Below, one piece after another: positions 9,134 through 17,257 of a stretch of 64,000 nt of DNA. The notes beneath the pieces were generated by a model that saw only the letters and a program-made list of their open reading frames with translations, had not been told where the DNA came from and searched no databases. This DNA is from Loktanella sp. 5RATIMAR09. Lineage in GTDB: Bacteria > Pseudomonadota > Alphaproteobacteria > Rhodobacterales > Rhodobacteraceae. The position numbers were made by a program, and so were the translations under genes. Every line of letters starts with the position of its first letter. The first letter of the stretch is position 1. The DNA is taken from positions 248,001-312,000 of the forward strand of contig NZ_LJAL01000004.1 in the NCBI RefSeq assembly GCF_001419985.1, given 5' to 3'.

Positions 9134-10969
9134 ATGAAGAGACCCCGTTCCTCAACCGCGCAATCCCCGTCAGGGCGCTTGCGTCTGCTTGAGACGACGG
9201 ACCTGCACATGCAATTGCTGGACTACGATTATTTCGCAGACCGACAGGATCCGACGACCGGATTGGTCAGACTGGCAGACCAGCTAGCGGCGTTACGGGA
9301 CGATCCTTTCGTCACGACGATCCTATGTGACAATGGCGATCTGATCCAAGGCAATCCGTTGGCGGATTATCTGGCCCAAAACCTGCGTCCCGGTCAGATC
9401 CACCCGATGATCGCGGCACTGAATATGTTGCGATACGATGCCATAACCCTCGGCAACCATGAGTTCGACTATGGGCCTGCGTTTCTGAGGTCCGTACTGT
9501 CAAAGGCCAGATTTCCTGTGGTTTGCACCAATGTCCCTGCGCTGCATGCCGGCGATCTGGTGACGCGGTTCACGATTTTGGACCGTGAAATTCTCTGCGA
9601 TGACGGCATCAGACACCCCATCAAGATCGGCATCCTCGGCTTCACCCCACCGCAGTTTGCCGACGCAGGCAATCCAGCTTTCACTGCGACCGATATCCGC
9701 ACAGCCGCGCAAAAAACTGTCCCGCAGGTCAAAGCCGCCGGTGCCGATATCATTGTCGCCCTCTGCCATTCGGGTATCAGTCTGGCCGAGGATATCCCGT
9801 GCATGGAAAACGCGGCCCTGCCTCTGGCACAGGTGGCGGGTATCGACGCACTTTTGCTGGGTCATACCCATGAGTTTTTTCCCGATGCCACCATCACCAC
9901 AGCCGGGCCTGCCGATTACGCGGGCGGCCGCCTGCACGACAAACCGGCAGTGATGGCGGGATTTGGTGCGCAATCATTCGGCGTTATCGAACTGGCTTTG
10001 CGCCGCGCGCAGGGCGGCTGGCAGATTACAGATCATCAAGCCCGGCTTGAAAGGGCTTCATTGCGCAAAGGCCCCGAGAGCAAACTGTGCCAAGACCTGC
10101 GCGCGCTTGTGGCAGCACCCCACACCGCGACCGTTGCTCAGATGCAAGAAAAGGTTGCGCAGACCGATGTGCCAATCACCAGCTATTTTGCGACAGTCCA
10201 ACCGGATCTGAGCCAACAGCTTTTGGCGGAGGCGATGCAGCGGGCAATCGGGACAGTGGCTGCGGCCACGGGCACGCCCGTTTTGGCAGCAACATCTTCA
10301 TTCCGGTTTGGCGGGCGAAGCGGTCTTGGGCATTACATCGACATCCCCGCAGGCCCGATCACCCTGCGCGACGGGGCTGCGATTTTCCCCTTCGCGGATC
10401 ATCTTTGCGCAGTGCGCCGCACGGGGAAACAACTACGGCTCTGGCTGGAACGTGCCGCCGCGCATTACAACCGGATGCAACCGGGCCACTATGATCAGCC
10501 GCTGATAAATCCGCAAAGTGCAGGGTATAACTGCGATGCGATCTTTGGACTTTCCTACCAGATCGACCTCACGCAACCCGCGCGCTTTGACACCCAAGGA
10601 CGAGAGATAAACCCCGACGCAAGCCGTATCGTGCAGATGCGCTTTCAGGGAAAGACCGTAGAAGACAATGATGTTTTTATTGTCGCCACCAACAGCTTTC
10701 GCGCAAAGAGCGGCGGCGGTTTTCCACAGATCGCACGAGAGGACATCGTCCACACGTCCCGGCAAACACTCCGCGATATCTTGATCAAAGACCTCGCAAC
10801 CGCAGGATCAGTGACCGCAAAGCCCACTTTCAACTGGGCTTTCGCGCCAATCCCGAACACCGCCGCGACATTTGTCAGTGCACCATCAGCACAAGATCAC
10901 ATTACGGGTCCGATCACCTACATCCGGCAGGATGCAGATGGCCGCGCGCGGTATCGCATCACCTTCTGA
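9134..10969 (+). CDS. cpdB: 2',3'-cyclic-nucleotide 2'-phosphodiesterase / 3'-nucleotidase (CpdB-like)
   Basis: This 611-residue protein has the two domains of the 5'-nucleotidase/UshA/CpdB family. The N-terminal calcineurin-like metallophosphoesterase domain has metal-binding motifs TTDLHMQ, NGDLIQGNPL, GNHEFDYG, ALCHSG and GHTHEFFP. The C-terminal substrate-specificity domain, from about residue 350, includes GAAIFPFADHLCAVRRTG and the aromatic stacking region. The product would dephosphorylate 2',3'-cyclic nucleotides and 3'-nucleotides. E. coli CpdB is periplasmic, but here the N-terminus (MKRPRSSTAQSPSGRL) has no hydrophobic signal segment, so export is not supported by the sequence as read. 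Divergent from nudC. Confidence 0.9.
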   Translation: MKRPRSSTAQSPSGRLRLLETTDLHMQLLDYDYFADRQDPTTGLVRLADQLAALRDDPFVTTILCDNGDLIQGNPLADYLAQNLRPGQIHPMIAALNMLRYDAITLGNHEFDYGPAFLRSVLSKARFPVVCTNVPALHAGDLVTRFTILDREILCDDGIRHPIKIGILGFTPPQFADAGNPAFTATDIRTAAQKTVPQVKAAGADIIVALCHSGISLAEDIPCMENAALPLAQVAGIDALLLGHTHEFFPDATITTAGPADYAGGRLHDKPAVMAGFGAQSFGVIELALRRAQGGWQITDHQARLERASLRKGPESKLCQDLRALVAAPHTATVAQMQEKVAQTDVPITSYFATVQPDLSQQLLAEAMQRAIGTVAAATGTPVLAATSSFRFGGRSGLGHYIDIPAGPITLRDGAAIFPFADHLCAVRRTGKQLRLWLERAAAHYNRMQPGHYDQPLINPQSAGYNCDAIFGLSYQIDLTQPARFDTQGREINPDASRIVQMRFQGKTVEDNDVFIVATNSFRAKSGGGFPQIAREDIVHTSRQTLRDILIKDLATAGSVTAKPTFNWAFAPIPNTAATFVSAPSAQDHITGPITYIRQDADGRARYRITF

Positions 10970-10973
10970 CGTC

Positions 10974-11002
10974 TTGCGGAACGGCGCAAACAGGCCTATA
11001 TC
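10974..11002 (+). promoter_or_regulatory. Sigma-70 type promoter of the SRP RNA gene
   Basis: TTGCGG (10974-10979) and TATATC (10997-11002) are separated by exactly 17 bases and lie directly after the cpdB stop. The first transcribed base would be about 11008-11010, which is where the SRP RNA stem begins. Confidence 0.65.
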
Positions 11003-11007
11003 GGGGT

Positions 11008-11104
11008 CGAGAGGTTGGCGCGGGCGAGCGCCTCGCCAACCTGGTCAGGTCCGGAAGGAAGCAGCCATAACGAGCCCCGCTTGGGTCGTTGTCAGCCTCT
11101 CACC
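11008..11104 (+). ncRNA. ffs: Signal recognition particle RNA (small bacterial 4.5S type)
   Basis: The stretch contains the invariant SRP helix-8 region GGTCAGGTCCGGAAGGAAGC with the GGAA tetraloop and the symmetric AGCAG side of the internal loop. The flanks pair: GAGAGGTTGGC near 11009-11019 with GTCAGCCTCTC at 11091-11101. The size is about 97 bases and there is no Alu domain, as expected for a Gram-negative. It binds the M domain of Ffh (encoded here at 62-63.6 kb) to target nascent membrane proteins to FtsY. Ends are estimated to within a few bases. No strong T-tract terminator is visible directly after it. Confidence 0.93.
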
Positions 11105-11157
11105 TTTGATTTGCGGCGCAAATTGATGGCAAACCCATCCAGCTAAGGAGGATGTTT

Positions 11158-11199
11158 ATGATTGTTGCAAAAAACACTCTCCCGGCCCGGGTGCGCTGA
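11158..11199 (+). CDS. Candidate 13-residue leader peptide or small ORF
   Basis: An ATG at 11158 preceded by AAGGAGG (11145-11151) at six-base spacing, one of the best Shine-Dalgarno sequences in the window, opens an ORF MIVAKNTLPARVR that ends with TGA at 11199. A hairpin at 11229-11251 follows, and then rsgA. A strong ribosome site on so short an ORF suggests a translated leader peptide, but it contains no run of one amino acid that would mark classical attenuation. It could also be the entry of a longer, decayed gene. No homologue is known to me. Confidence 0.35.
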   Translation: MIVAKNTLPARVR

Positions 11200-11228
11200 A
11201 GGCACTTCCGCCCCCTCGTCCGGTTGCA

Positions 11229-11251
11229 GCTGGCAGTTTTCAACCGCCAGC
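11229..11251 (+). terminator. Hairpin between the small ORF and rsgA, terminator- or attenuator-like
   Basis: GCTGGCAGTT (11229-11238) pairs with AACCGCCAGC (11242-11251) through ten positions with a single A-C mismatch and a TTC loop. The sequence after it is pyrimidine-rich (GTCTTTCTTCCC) but not a pure T-tract. It lies 30 bases before the rsgA start. Confidence 0.45.
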
Positions 11252-11281
11252 GTCTTTCTTCCCTTTGACGAGGATTGATCA

Positions 11282-12319
11282 TTGACGGAATTGACACGCG
11301 ACGCCTTTGGCTGGTCGCCTTTCTTCATGTCTCAGCTTGAAATAGAAGAGCTGGAAACACTTGCCCTTGCCCGCATCGCCACGGTCCACCGCGACCGTGT
11401 GGTGGGCTTTTCCGATATCGGCACGCTTGAACTGACGCTTGATCCCGGCATCACGACAGCAGAAGTCGGGGTGGGCGACTGGGTGCTTTGCGCACCAGAG
11501 CAGCACAGGCTGGTGCGTGTGTTGGACCGCAAAACCGAACTGACACGCGGCACGGAGTATCACACTGGCGAAAAGCAACTGATCGCAGCCAATCTTGATA
11601 CGCTGTTCATTACCTCATCCTGCAACAACGATTTCAATCCGGCTCGGCTTGAGCGGTATCTGGCGCTTGCCCATGATGCGATGATCACGCCGGTGATTCT
11701 ATTGACCAAGGCCGACCAGACCGATGATCCCGATAGCTACGTCGATCAGGCGCGCAGCTTGGGGCGTAATCTGGAAGTCGTCGCGCTGGATGCAAAAAAC
11801 GACGACGTGCCGGCGGTTTTGGCGCCTTGGTGCGGCAAAGGGCAGACCGTTGCACTTGCGGGATCATCCGGCGTGGGCAAAACCACCCTGGCGAACGCAC
11901 TGACAGGCGGCAACGCTGCGACCCAAGCCATCCGCGAGGATGACGCGCGCGGGCGGCATACGACCACGGGGCGGTCGCTGCACCGGATGGCGACCGGTGG
12001 CTGGCTGATCGACACGCCGGGGATGCGCGGTCTTGGTGTGGCGGAAGTAGCCTATGGCATTGACGCGACATTTCCCGAGATATCGGAACTGGCCGCCACC
12101 TGTAAGTTCCGCGATTGCGCGCATGAGAGCGAGCCGGGCTGTGCCGTACAGGCGGGTATTGCCGCAGGCGATGTTGACCCTGAACGCCTCAAGCGGTTCA
12201 AGAAGCTGAAACGCGAAAACGAACAGGCGACCGAGACAATTGCGCAAGCGCGGGATCGGTCGCGCAAGTTTGGCAAGATGGTAAAGTCGGCGATCAAGAA
12301 GAAACCGCGCAATACGTAA
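11282..12319 (+). CDS. rsgA: Ribosome small-subunit-dependent GTPase A
   Basis: A 345-residue circularly permuted GTPase. An N-terminal OB-fold (to about residue 105) is followed by G4 TKAD at 142-145, then G1 GSSGVGKTTL at about 194-203 and G3 DTPG at 244-247. A C-terminal zinc motif uses Cys274, Cys279, His281 and Cys287. RsgA acts in late maturation of the 30S subunit. The start is TTG at 11282: an in-frame stop lies just upstream, and GAGGA stands seven bases before the TTG. The stop codon TAA lies inside the 26-bp palindrome at 12316-12341. It stands between ffs and dnaX, which are direct neighbours in many bacteria. Confidence 0.93.
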   Translation: MTELTRDAFGWSPFFMSQLEIEELETLALARIATVHRDRVVGFSDIGTLELTLDPGITTAEVGVGDWVLCAPEQHRLVRVLDRKTELTRGTEYHTGEKQLIAANLDTLFITSSCNNDFNPARLERYLALAHDAMITPVILLTKADQTDDPDSYVDQARSLGRNLEVVALDAKNDDVPAVLAPWCGKGQTVALAGSSGVGKTTLANALTGGNAATQAIREDDARGRHTTTGRSLHRMATGGWLIDTPGMRGLGVAEVAYGIDATFPEISELAATCKFRDCAHESEPGCAVQAGIAAGDVDPERLKRFKKLKRENEQATETIAQARDRSRKFGKMVKSAIKKKPRNT

Positions 12320-12341
12320 GGTGGATCAAGATCCACCTTAC
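12316..12341. repeat. Dispersed 26-bp palindrome, copy 1
   Basis: GTAAGGTGGAT, loop CAAG, then ATCCACCTTAC: perfect 11-bp arms. The TAA in the left arm is the stop codon of rsgA, and the TTA in the right arm is the stop codon, on the other strand, of the convergent phosphatase gene. Other copies lie at 22251, 25014 and 59121. It probably acts as a bidirectional transcription terminator. Confidence 0.9.
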
Positions 12342-12811
12342 CCCTGATTTGCCCATTGCAACTGCGGTTCCGTTTCCACAGCACACGGGCGCACGGCCCG
12401 CAACCGTGCCAAGGCCGTCTCCGCATCTTCGCCCGCAGCAATCATCAATCGCAGCACCATCATCCCCGACCTGCCACAACCGCCAAAACAATGCACCAGA
12501 ACGCGACCATCGCCGCGCAGCGTGCCGAGAACCTGATCACGCACCGCCGGCCAATCCATATCCCGAGGTACACCGAAATCCGCCACCGGCAAATGCAGCC
12601 AGCCAATCCCTGCACCGGCAAGGTCCGCGCCCAAAGTCCCCGCCCCCTTGCGGTCCAACTCGGCCTGCGTTGTCATTGTCAGAACCAGATCCGGGCGCCA
12701 ATCCATCAGGCTCAGCCAATCCGCGTAATAATGCCGCGTCCTGCCGGGCATGGGCGTGATCGCCAAGCTGCCGCCTGCCACAGGCAGGCTATGGATGACA
12801 AATTCTAGCAT
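12338..12811 (-). CDS. Dual-specificity / tyrosine phosphatase-like protein
   Basis: A 157-residue cysteine-based phosphatase. The P-loop is HCFGGCGRSG, with catalytic Cys108 and Arg114 (CX5R), and a plausible general-acid aspartate is at about residue 78 (PVADFGVP). It lacks the extra domains of eukaryotic-type phosphatases and has the size of bacterial dual-specificity phosphatases. The substrate is unknown; there is no neighbouring kinase. Its stop codon is formed by the palindrome shared with rsgA. Codon use is like the neighbours. Confidence 0.82.
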   Translation of the reverse strand: MLEFVIHSLPVAGGSLAITPMPGRTRHYYADWLSLMDWRPDLVLTMTTQAELDRKGAGTLGADLAGAGIGWLHLPVADFGVPRDMDWPAVRDQVLGTLRGDGRVLVHCFGGCGRSGMMVLRLMIAAGEDAETALARLRAVRPCAVETEPQLQWANQG

Positions 12812-13104
12812 ATTGGCCTTATCCGAAGAAATACCTCAAAAAAATCTGCCACCCTAGAGCCGTTGCCGCAAGGAAAGACCATAAGCGGTAAAACCGAACA
12901 AGGGAAAAGTAACAAAGCCCGTCTTGTATGCTGCTCTCGCGCAGAGGCAATCCGCCGCGCTTAAGAGATGACGCAAACCTGCCAGCACTTTGACCGCTGC
13001 CGGCCTTGGAACAAGGAACCGTTTTTGGCCTCTTTGATGTGGTAGACCTTAGGGGGCCCTGCCCCTAGTCTGTGCGGACGTCCGAATCCTTTTCAAAGGC
13101 AGCC
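12812..13104. other. Noncoding stretch upstream of dnaX
   Basis: About 290 bases without a supported gene lie between two divergently read genes, so it should contain both promoters. I see a short hairpin near the dnaX start (TTAGGGG at 13049-13055 with CCCCTAG at 13062-13068). There is no tRNA, riboswitch or recognised small RNA. Confidence 0.5.
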
Positions 13105-14856
13105 ATGTCCGATCAGCCCCAATACCAAGTGCTCGCCCGTAAATACCGGCCTGAAACCTTTGCCGATATGGTGGGTCAGGATGCGATGGTGCGCACGCTA
13201 AAGAATGCCTTTGCCGCTGACCGGATCGCGCAGGCCTTTATCATGACCGGCATCCGCGGCACCGGCAAGACAACCACTGCGCGGATTATCGCCAAGGGCA
13301 TGAACTGTATCGGCCCCGATGGCACGGGTGGGCCGACAACCGAACCCTGCGGAAAATGCGAACATTGCGTGGCGATCATGGAAGGCCGTCATGTTGACGT
13401 CATGGAGATGGACGCGGCCTCACGTACCGGTGTCGGTGACATCCGCGAAATCATTGATTCCGTGCATTACCGCGCGGCCTCTGCCCGCTTCAAGATCTAC
13501 ATTATCGACGAAGTGCACATGCTGTCCAAGAACGCCTTCAACGCGCTGTTGAAGACACTTGAAGAACCGCCCGAGCACGTCAAATTCATCTTTGCCACGA
13601 CCGAGATCAGACAAGTGCCTGTCACGGTCCTGTCCCGCTGCCAGCGCTTTGATCTGCGGCGGATCGAGCCGGAAACGCAGATTGCCCTGCTGCGCAAGAT
13701 TGCAACCGCCGAGGGGGCCGAAATCACCGATGAGGCGCTGGCGCTGATCACCCGTGCCGCCGAAGGCTCGGCCCGTGACGCGCAATCGCTGCTGGATCAG
13801 GCGATCAGCCACGGCGCGGGCGAGACGACCGCCGATCAGGTCCGCGCCATGCTGGGGTTGGCGGATCGTGGACGGGTACTCGATCTTTTTGACATGATCC
13901 TGCACGGCGAGGCGGCAGCCGCCCTGACCGAATTGTCGGGCCAATATGCCGACGGGGCCGATCCGATGGCGGTGCTGCGCGATCTGGCCGAGGTCTGCCA
14001 CTGGATCAGCGTGATCAAGATCACGCCCGAAGCCGCCGAAGACCCCACGATTGGCCCTGATGAGCGGACACGCGGTCAGACCATGGCGACGAATCTGCCC
14101 ATGCGGGTGCTGTCGCGCATGTGGCAGATGCTGCTTAAGGCGTTGGAGGAAGTGGCCATCGCCCCTAACGCCATGATGGCTGCCGAAATGGCGGTGATCC
14201 GGCTGACCCATGTGGCCGATCTACCCAGCCCTGATGAACTGGTGCGCAAGCTGCAGGACGCCACACCACCCGCGGGCGGCGGCGGCCCGTCCGGAGGGCG
14301 CCCTGCCCCGCAAGGTGGCAGCACGCAAGCGATCGGCAGCACGCCGGCCCCCACCCATGCAAGCCCCGGCGGACATTCGGCATCCGGTGCGCAAACCGCG
14401 CGCGCTTTGGACGTGGACGCGCTCCAGCATTACGCACGGTTTGAGGATGTGGTCGAACTCATTCGTACGCACCGTGATGTCAAACTGTTGGTTGAAGTCG
14501 AAACCGGCCTGCGTCTTGTCAGCTATCAGCCGGGCCGGATCGAGGTGAACCCGACGCCTGACGCCGCACGCGATCTGGTGGGGCGTCTGGGCGCGCGGTT
14601 GCAGGCATGGACCGGCAATCGCTGGGCGATCAGCGTCGCAGACGGTGGCGGGCCGACAATCGCGGAAACGCGTGATGCTGCCGAAAACGCAATCCTGCAA
14701 GAGGCGGAAGATCACCCTTTGGTCAAAGCGGTCATCGCGGCATTCCCCAAAGCCAAAATCACCGAAATCCGGACCGAGGCCGAAAAAGCGCAGCACGCAC
14801 TGGAAGACGCGCTGCCCGAAGTGGATGAAGAATGGGACCCGTTCGACGAAGACTGA
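13105..14856 (+). CDS. dnaX: DNA polymerase III subunits gamma/tau
   Basis: A 583-residue clamp-loader ATPase. Walker A is at about residues 49-56 (GIRGTGKT), zinc ligands are Cys68, Cys82, Cys85 and Cys88, and DEVHMLS and the arginine-finger region are present. A proline/glycine-rich linker at about 390-440 leads into an alphaproteobacterial tau C-terminus ending in acidic residues (EVDEEWDPFDED). It loads the beta clamp and couples replisome parts. A GTG at 13072 is open upstream, but the family begins at MSDxxxYQVLARKYRP, so ATG 13105 is chosen. No A-rich slippery heptamer for making gamma by frameshifting is evident. The 3' end overlaps the next gene. Confidence 0.95.
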   Translation: MSDQPQYQVLARKYRPETFADMVGQDAMVRTLKNAFAADRIAQAFIMTGIRGTGKTTTARIIAKGMNCIGPDGTGGPTTEPCGKCEHCVAIMEGRHVDVMEMDAASRTGVGDIREIIDSVHYRAASARFKIYIIDEVHMLSKNAFNALLKTLEEPPEHVKFIFATTEIRQVPVTVLSRCQRFDLRRIEPETQIALLRKIATAEGAEITDEALALITRAAEGSARDAQSLLDQAISHGAGETTADQVRAMLGLADRGRVLDLFDMILHGEAAAALTELSGQYADGADPMAVLRDLAEVCHWISVIKITPEAAEDPTIGPDERTRGQTMATNLPMRVLSRMWQMLLKALEEVAIAPNAMMAAEMAVIRLTHVADLPSPDELVRKLQDATPPAGGGGPSGGRPAPQGGSTQAIGSTPAPTHASPGGHSASGAQTARALDVDALQHYARFEDVVELIRTHRDVKLLVEVETGLRLVSYQPGRIEVNPTPDAARDLVGRLGARLQAWTGNRWAISVADGGGPTIAETRDAAENAILQEAEDHPLVKAVIAAFPKAKITEIRTEAEKAQHALEDALPEVDEEWDPFDED

Positions 14857-15236
14857 TCTGGGCGGCTGCCTTCATGGGACCGGCACCCGCATGGGCCGAG
14901 GTCTGTACGCTGCAACGCCCCGGCTGGGACGGTGTTCCGGTCACGGCTTTGGGCGAACTGTTGTTCCTCTTGCAAACGCCCATTGTGCTGATCCTGATCA
15001 TCGCCACCGCCCTTGCGGTGCGATTTCGCAGTGAATGGGGCGGACTTGTCGTTGTTGTCGGCTGGAGCCTCTCGACCTTTCTTGCCACAGGATGGGGTAG
15101 CAACGGGGACAACCGCGCGCTTGCAATGAACGAAGGCTGCATCGGAAATTCCACTCTTTTCATTCTCTTTGCCGCACTGGTGTGTATCGGTGTCGTGCTC
15201 TACACTGCACCCTTGAAACGCGACAAAAAAGAATAG
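14832..15236 (+). CDS. Small membrane protein between dnaX and ybaB
   Basis: A 134-residue protein with a signal-peptide-like start (cleavage possible after AWA at about residue 22), then two hydrophobic spans (about 44-62 and 68-83) and a third near 107-124, ending with a basic tail (KRDKKE). Two cysteines in the exported part could form a disulfide. It overlaps the dnaX coding end by 25 bases in another frame and precedes ybaB by 11 bases, so it is probably co-translated in the dnaX-ybaB-recR operon. No function is known to me. The ATG at 14832 is the only start that includes the signal sequence. Confidence 0.7.
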   Translation: MGPVRRRLIWAAAFMGPAPAWAEVCTLQRPGWDGVPVTALGELLFLLQTPIVLILIIATALAVRFRSEWGGLVVVVGWSLSTFLATGWGSNGDNRALAMNEGCIGNSTLFILFAALVCIGVVLYTAPLKRDKKE

Positions 15237-15247
15237 GAGATCGCAAG

Positions 15248-15592
15248 ATGCTCAAAGGATTAGGCGGACTTGGCGACATGGCCAAGATGATGAAGCAAGC
15301 ACAGGAAATGCAGGGCAAAATGGCCCAGATGCAGGAAGATCTTGCCAACATCATGGTCGAAGGCGTCAGCGGTGCGGGTCTTGTGAAAGCCACCGCAACC
15401 GCAAAAGGTGAACTCAAGGGCCTCGATATTGATCCGTCTATCTTTAACGGTGACGACAAAGAAGTCGTCGAAGACCTGATCCTTGCCGCCATCAAGGACG
15501 CCCAAGGCAAAGCGACGGAACGCGCCCAAGAGGAAATGAGCAAACTGACCGAAGGCTTGGGCCTGCCACCGGGCATGAACCTGCCTTTCTAA
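15248..15592 (+). CDS. ybaB: YbaB/EbfC family nucleoid-associated protein
   Basis: A 114-residue protein rich in methionine and glutamine at the N-terminus ([20 protein letters not shown]), which forms the helical dimer arm of the YbaB/EbfC tweezers fold. The conserved [27 protein letters not shown] strand region follows. It binds DNA and helps shape the nucleoid. The ATG has AGGAGA upstream. Position between dnaX and recR is the conserved bacterial order, with the extra small membrane protein inserted before it. Confidence 0.93.
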   Translation: MLKGLGGLGDMAKMMKQAQEMQGKMAQMQEDLANIMVEGVSGAGLVKATATAKGELKGLDIDPSIFNGDDKEVVEDLILAAIKDAQGKATERAQEEMSKLTEGLGLPPGMNLPF

Positions 15593-15671
15593 AGCCTGCG
15601 CTCTTTCGACGGAAACACTTAGGCCGCCAGAACAAATTTCGCGACATTCGTTCGCGGCTGATGTGAGCATA

Positions 15672-16265
15672 ATGACAAACGGTACCGAAGACCTCAATAA
15701 TCTGATCGCACTGATGGCCAAGCTGCCGGGGCTTGGCCCCCGGTCGGCGCGGCGTGCGGTCCTGCATCTGATCAAGAAAAGGTCTTTGGTGCTGTTGCCT
15801 TTGGCTGATGCAATGCAACGGGTCGGTACAACGGTGCGCGAATGTCTGAACTGCGGAAATGTCTGCACGACGGATATCTGCGAGATTTGCAATTCCGAGA
15901 ACCGCGCCACAGGACAGATCGCCGTTGTCGAGGATGTCGCCGATCTTTGGGCAATGGAACGGTCCCAAGTCTTCAAAGGGCGCTATCATGTGCTGGGCGG
16001 CACGCTCTCGGCGCTGGATGCTATCGGACCGGACGAATTGCGCATCCCCAAGCTGATCGACCGGATCAAGACCGAAAACGTGACCGAGGTTATTCTGGCC
16101 TTGGGTGCCACAATCGACGGGCAGACGACCGCACATTACATCGCCGATCAATTGCCCGGCATCATGGTCACCTCTCTGGCACAGGGCGTGCCTGTGGGGG
16201 GTGAGCTGGACTATCTGGATGACGGTACGATCACGGCGGCGCTGAACGCGCGCAAGGCGCTTTAG
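15672..16265 (+). CDS. recR: Recombination mediator protein RecR
   Basis: A 197-residue protein with the full RecR layout: N-terminal helix-hairpin-helix ([12 protein letters not shown]), a C4 zinc finger (Cys58, Cys61, Cys70, Cys73), and a Toprim domain with the conserved [14 protein letters not shown] and [16 protein letters not shown] segments, ending at [17 protein letters not shown]. With RecF/RecO it loads RecA on gapped DNA. A GTG nine bases upstream (15663) is an alternative start. Its stop overlaps the stop of the convergent LysR gene by four bases. Confidence 0.94.
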   Translation: MTNGTEDLNNLIALMAKLPGLGPRSARRAVLHLIKKRSLVLLPLADAMQRVGTTVRECLNCGNVCTTDICEICNSENRATGQIAVVEDVADLWAMERSQVFKGRYHVLGGTLSALDAIGPDELRIPKLIDRIKTENVTEVILALGATIDGQTTAHYIADQLPGIMVTSLAQGVPVGGELDYLDDGTITAALNARKAL

Positions 16266-17152
16266 TCACCGCCAAGCGCCTCGACCAGGGCATCAAAGAC
16301 AATCCTGATCCGGCGGCTGGTGCGCAGTTCACGATGGGTGACAATCCACACCGGAAAGGTGATCGGCGTCGCATCCGGAAGCAGCGTCTCGACTCCGTCC
16401 ACATGCGGCCAGAGCCTGTCCGGCCCGACCATAATACCCAGACCCGCGCGCATCATCTCCCACATCACCACCCCACTGTCTGAATTTGCCTTGAACTGGT
16501 CAGGGGAAATCGTGACGCCGCGGTCCTGCATGAACGCCAGCATCTGGGTGGTATCGCGCGGGCCGACAAAATCATGCCGCCCAAGGTCGTCTGCTGTCTG
16601 CGGCCTGCCGTGGGCCGCGATATAATCGGTAGACGCATAGTAGACGGCCCTTGCATCCCGAAGCTGTCTTGCGATCAGGTCCGGCTGGTCGGGGCGCACA
16701 TGGCGAATGGCGATATCGGCGTCGCGCCGTGTCAGATTCTCGAGCCGGTTCGAGGCGACAACATCAACGATAATCCCGGGTGCGTCCCGCCGCAGCTTTG
16801 TCAGAACCGGTACCAAGAAGCCCGCAGCCAGCAAATCGCTTGCTGTGATCGAAACATGTCCTGCGACATCACGCGACTGGCCTGATGCAACCATCGAAAT
16901 GCGGCTGGCGGCATCGCCCATCGCCTGCACATGTTCCAAAAGATCATGGCCCGCTGATGTCATCACCAAAGACCGGCCCGCGCGTTCAAACAAGGTCACA
17001 CCGAGATCTCGCTCCAACGCACTGACCTGCCGGCCGATCGTGGGCTGGGTTGCGCGCAATGCCCGCGCGGCAGCACTCAGCGAGCCTTCCTCGGCGGTCG
17101 CCAGAAATGCGCGAATTTGGTTCCAGTCAAATGAGATGGCCTGCCAATTCAT
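16262..17152 (-). CDS. LysR family transcriptional regulator
   Basis: A 296-residue LTTR. The N-terminal winged helix-turn-helix (residues about 10-70: [32 protein letters not shown]) is followed by a periplasmic-binding-like effector domain (about 98-290). It is transcribed divergently from a methyltransferase gene, with about 105 bases between the two starts, the classical arrangement for an LTTR regulating its neighbour and itself. The effector cannot be predicted. Confidence 0.9.
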   Translation of the reverse strand: MNWQAISFDWNQIRAFLATAEEGSLSAAARALRATQPTIGRQVSALERDLGVTLFERAGRSLVMTSAGHDLLEHVQAMGDAASRISMVASGQSRDVAGHVSITASDLLAAGFLVPVLTKLRRDAPGIIVDVVASNRLENLTRRDADIAIRHVRPDQPDLIARQLRDARAVYYASTDYIAAHGRPQTADDLGRHDFVGPRDTTQMLAFMQDRGVTISPDQFKANSDSGVVMWEMMRAGLGIMVGPDRLWPHVDGVETLLPDATPITFPVWIVTHRELRTSRRIRIVFDALVEALGGD

Positions 17153-17180
17153 GCATTTATGTATACCGGAACGGCAAATT

Positions 17181-17210
17181 TAGACAATTTATAACTGATT
17201 TCTGTATAGG
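17181..17210 (+). promoter_or_regulatory. Candidate promoter of the methyltransferase gene
   Basis: TAGACA (17181-17186) and TATAGG (17205-17210) with an 18-base spacer lie in the A+T-rich divergent region between the LysR gene and the methyltransferase gene. GTATA also occurs at 17161-17165 and 17204-17208, so repeated regulator contacts are possible. Confidence 0.35.
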
Positions 17211-17257
17211 TAAGCTGCGGCATCGGATATCGCATGACAGACAAAGGAACCACGCCA

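Noticed and set aside
12812-13104. A small RNA gene upstream of dnaX
   Set aside because: Only one short hairpin is visible, with no promoter-terminator pair; nothing supports an RNA.
13105-14856. Programmed frameshift in dnaX to make gamma
   Set aside because: I found no A-rich slippery heptamer with a following stem; the C-terminal tau part is continuous.
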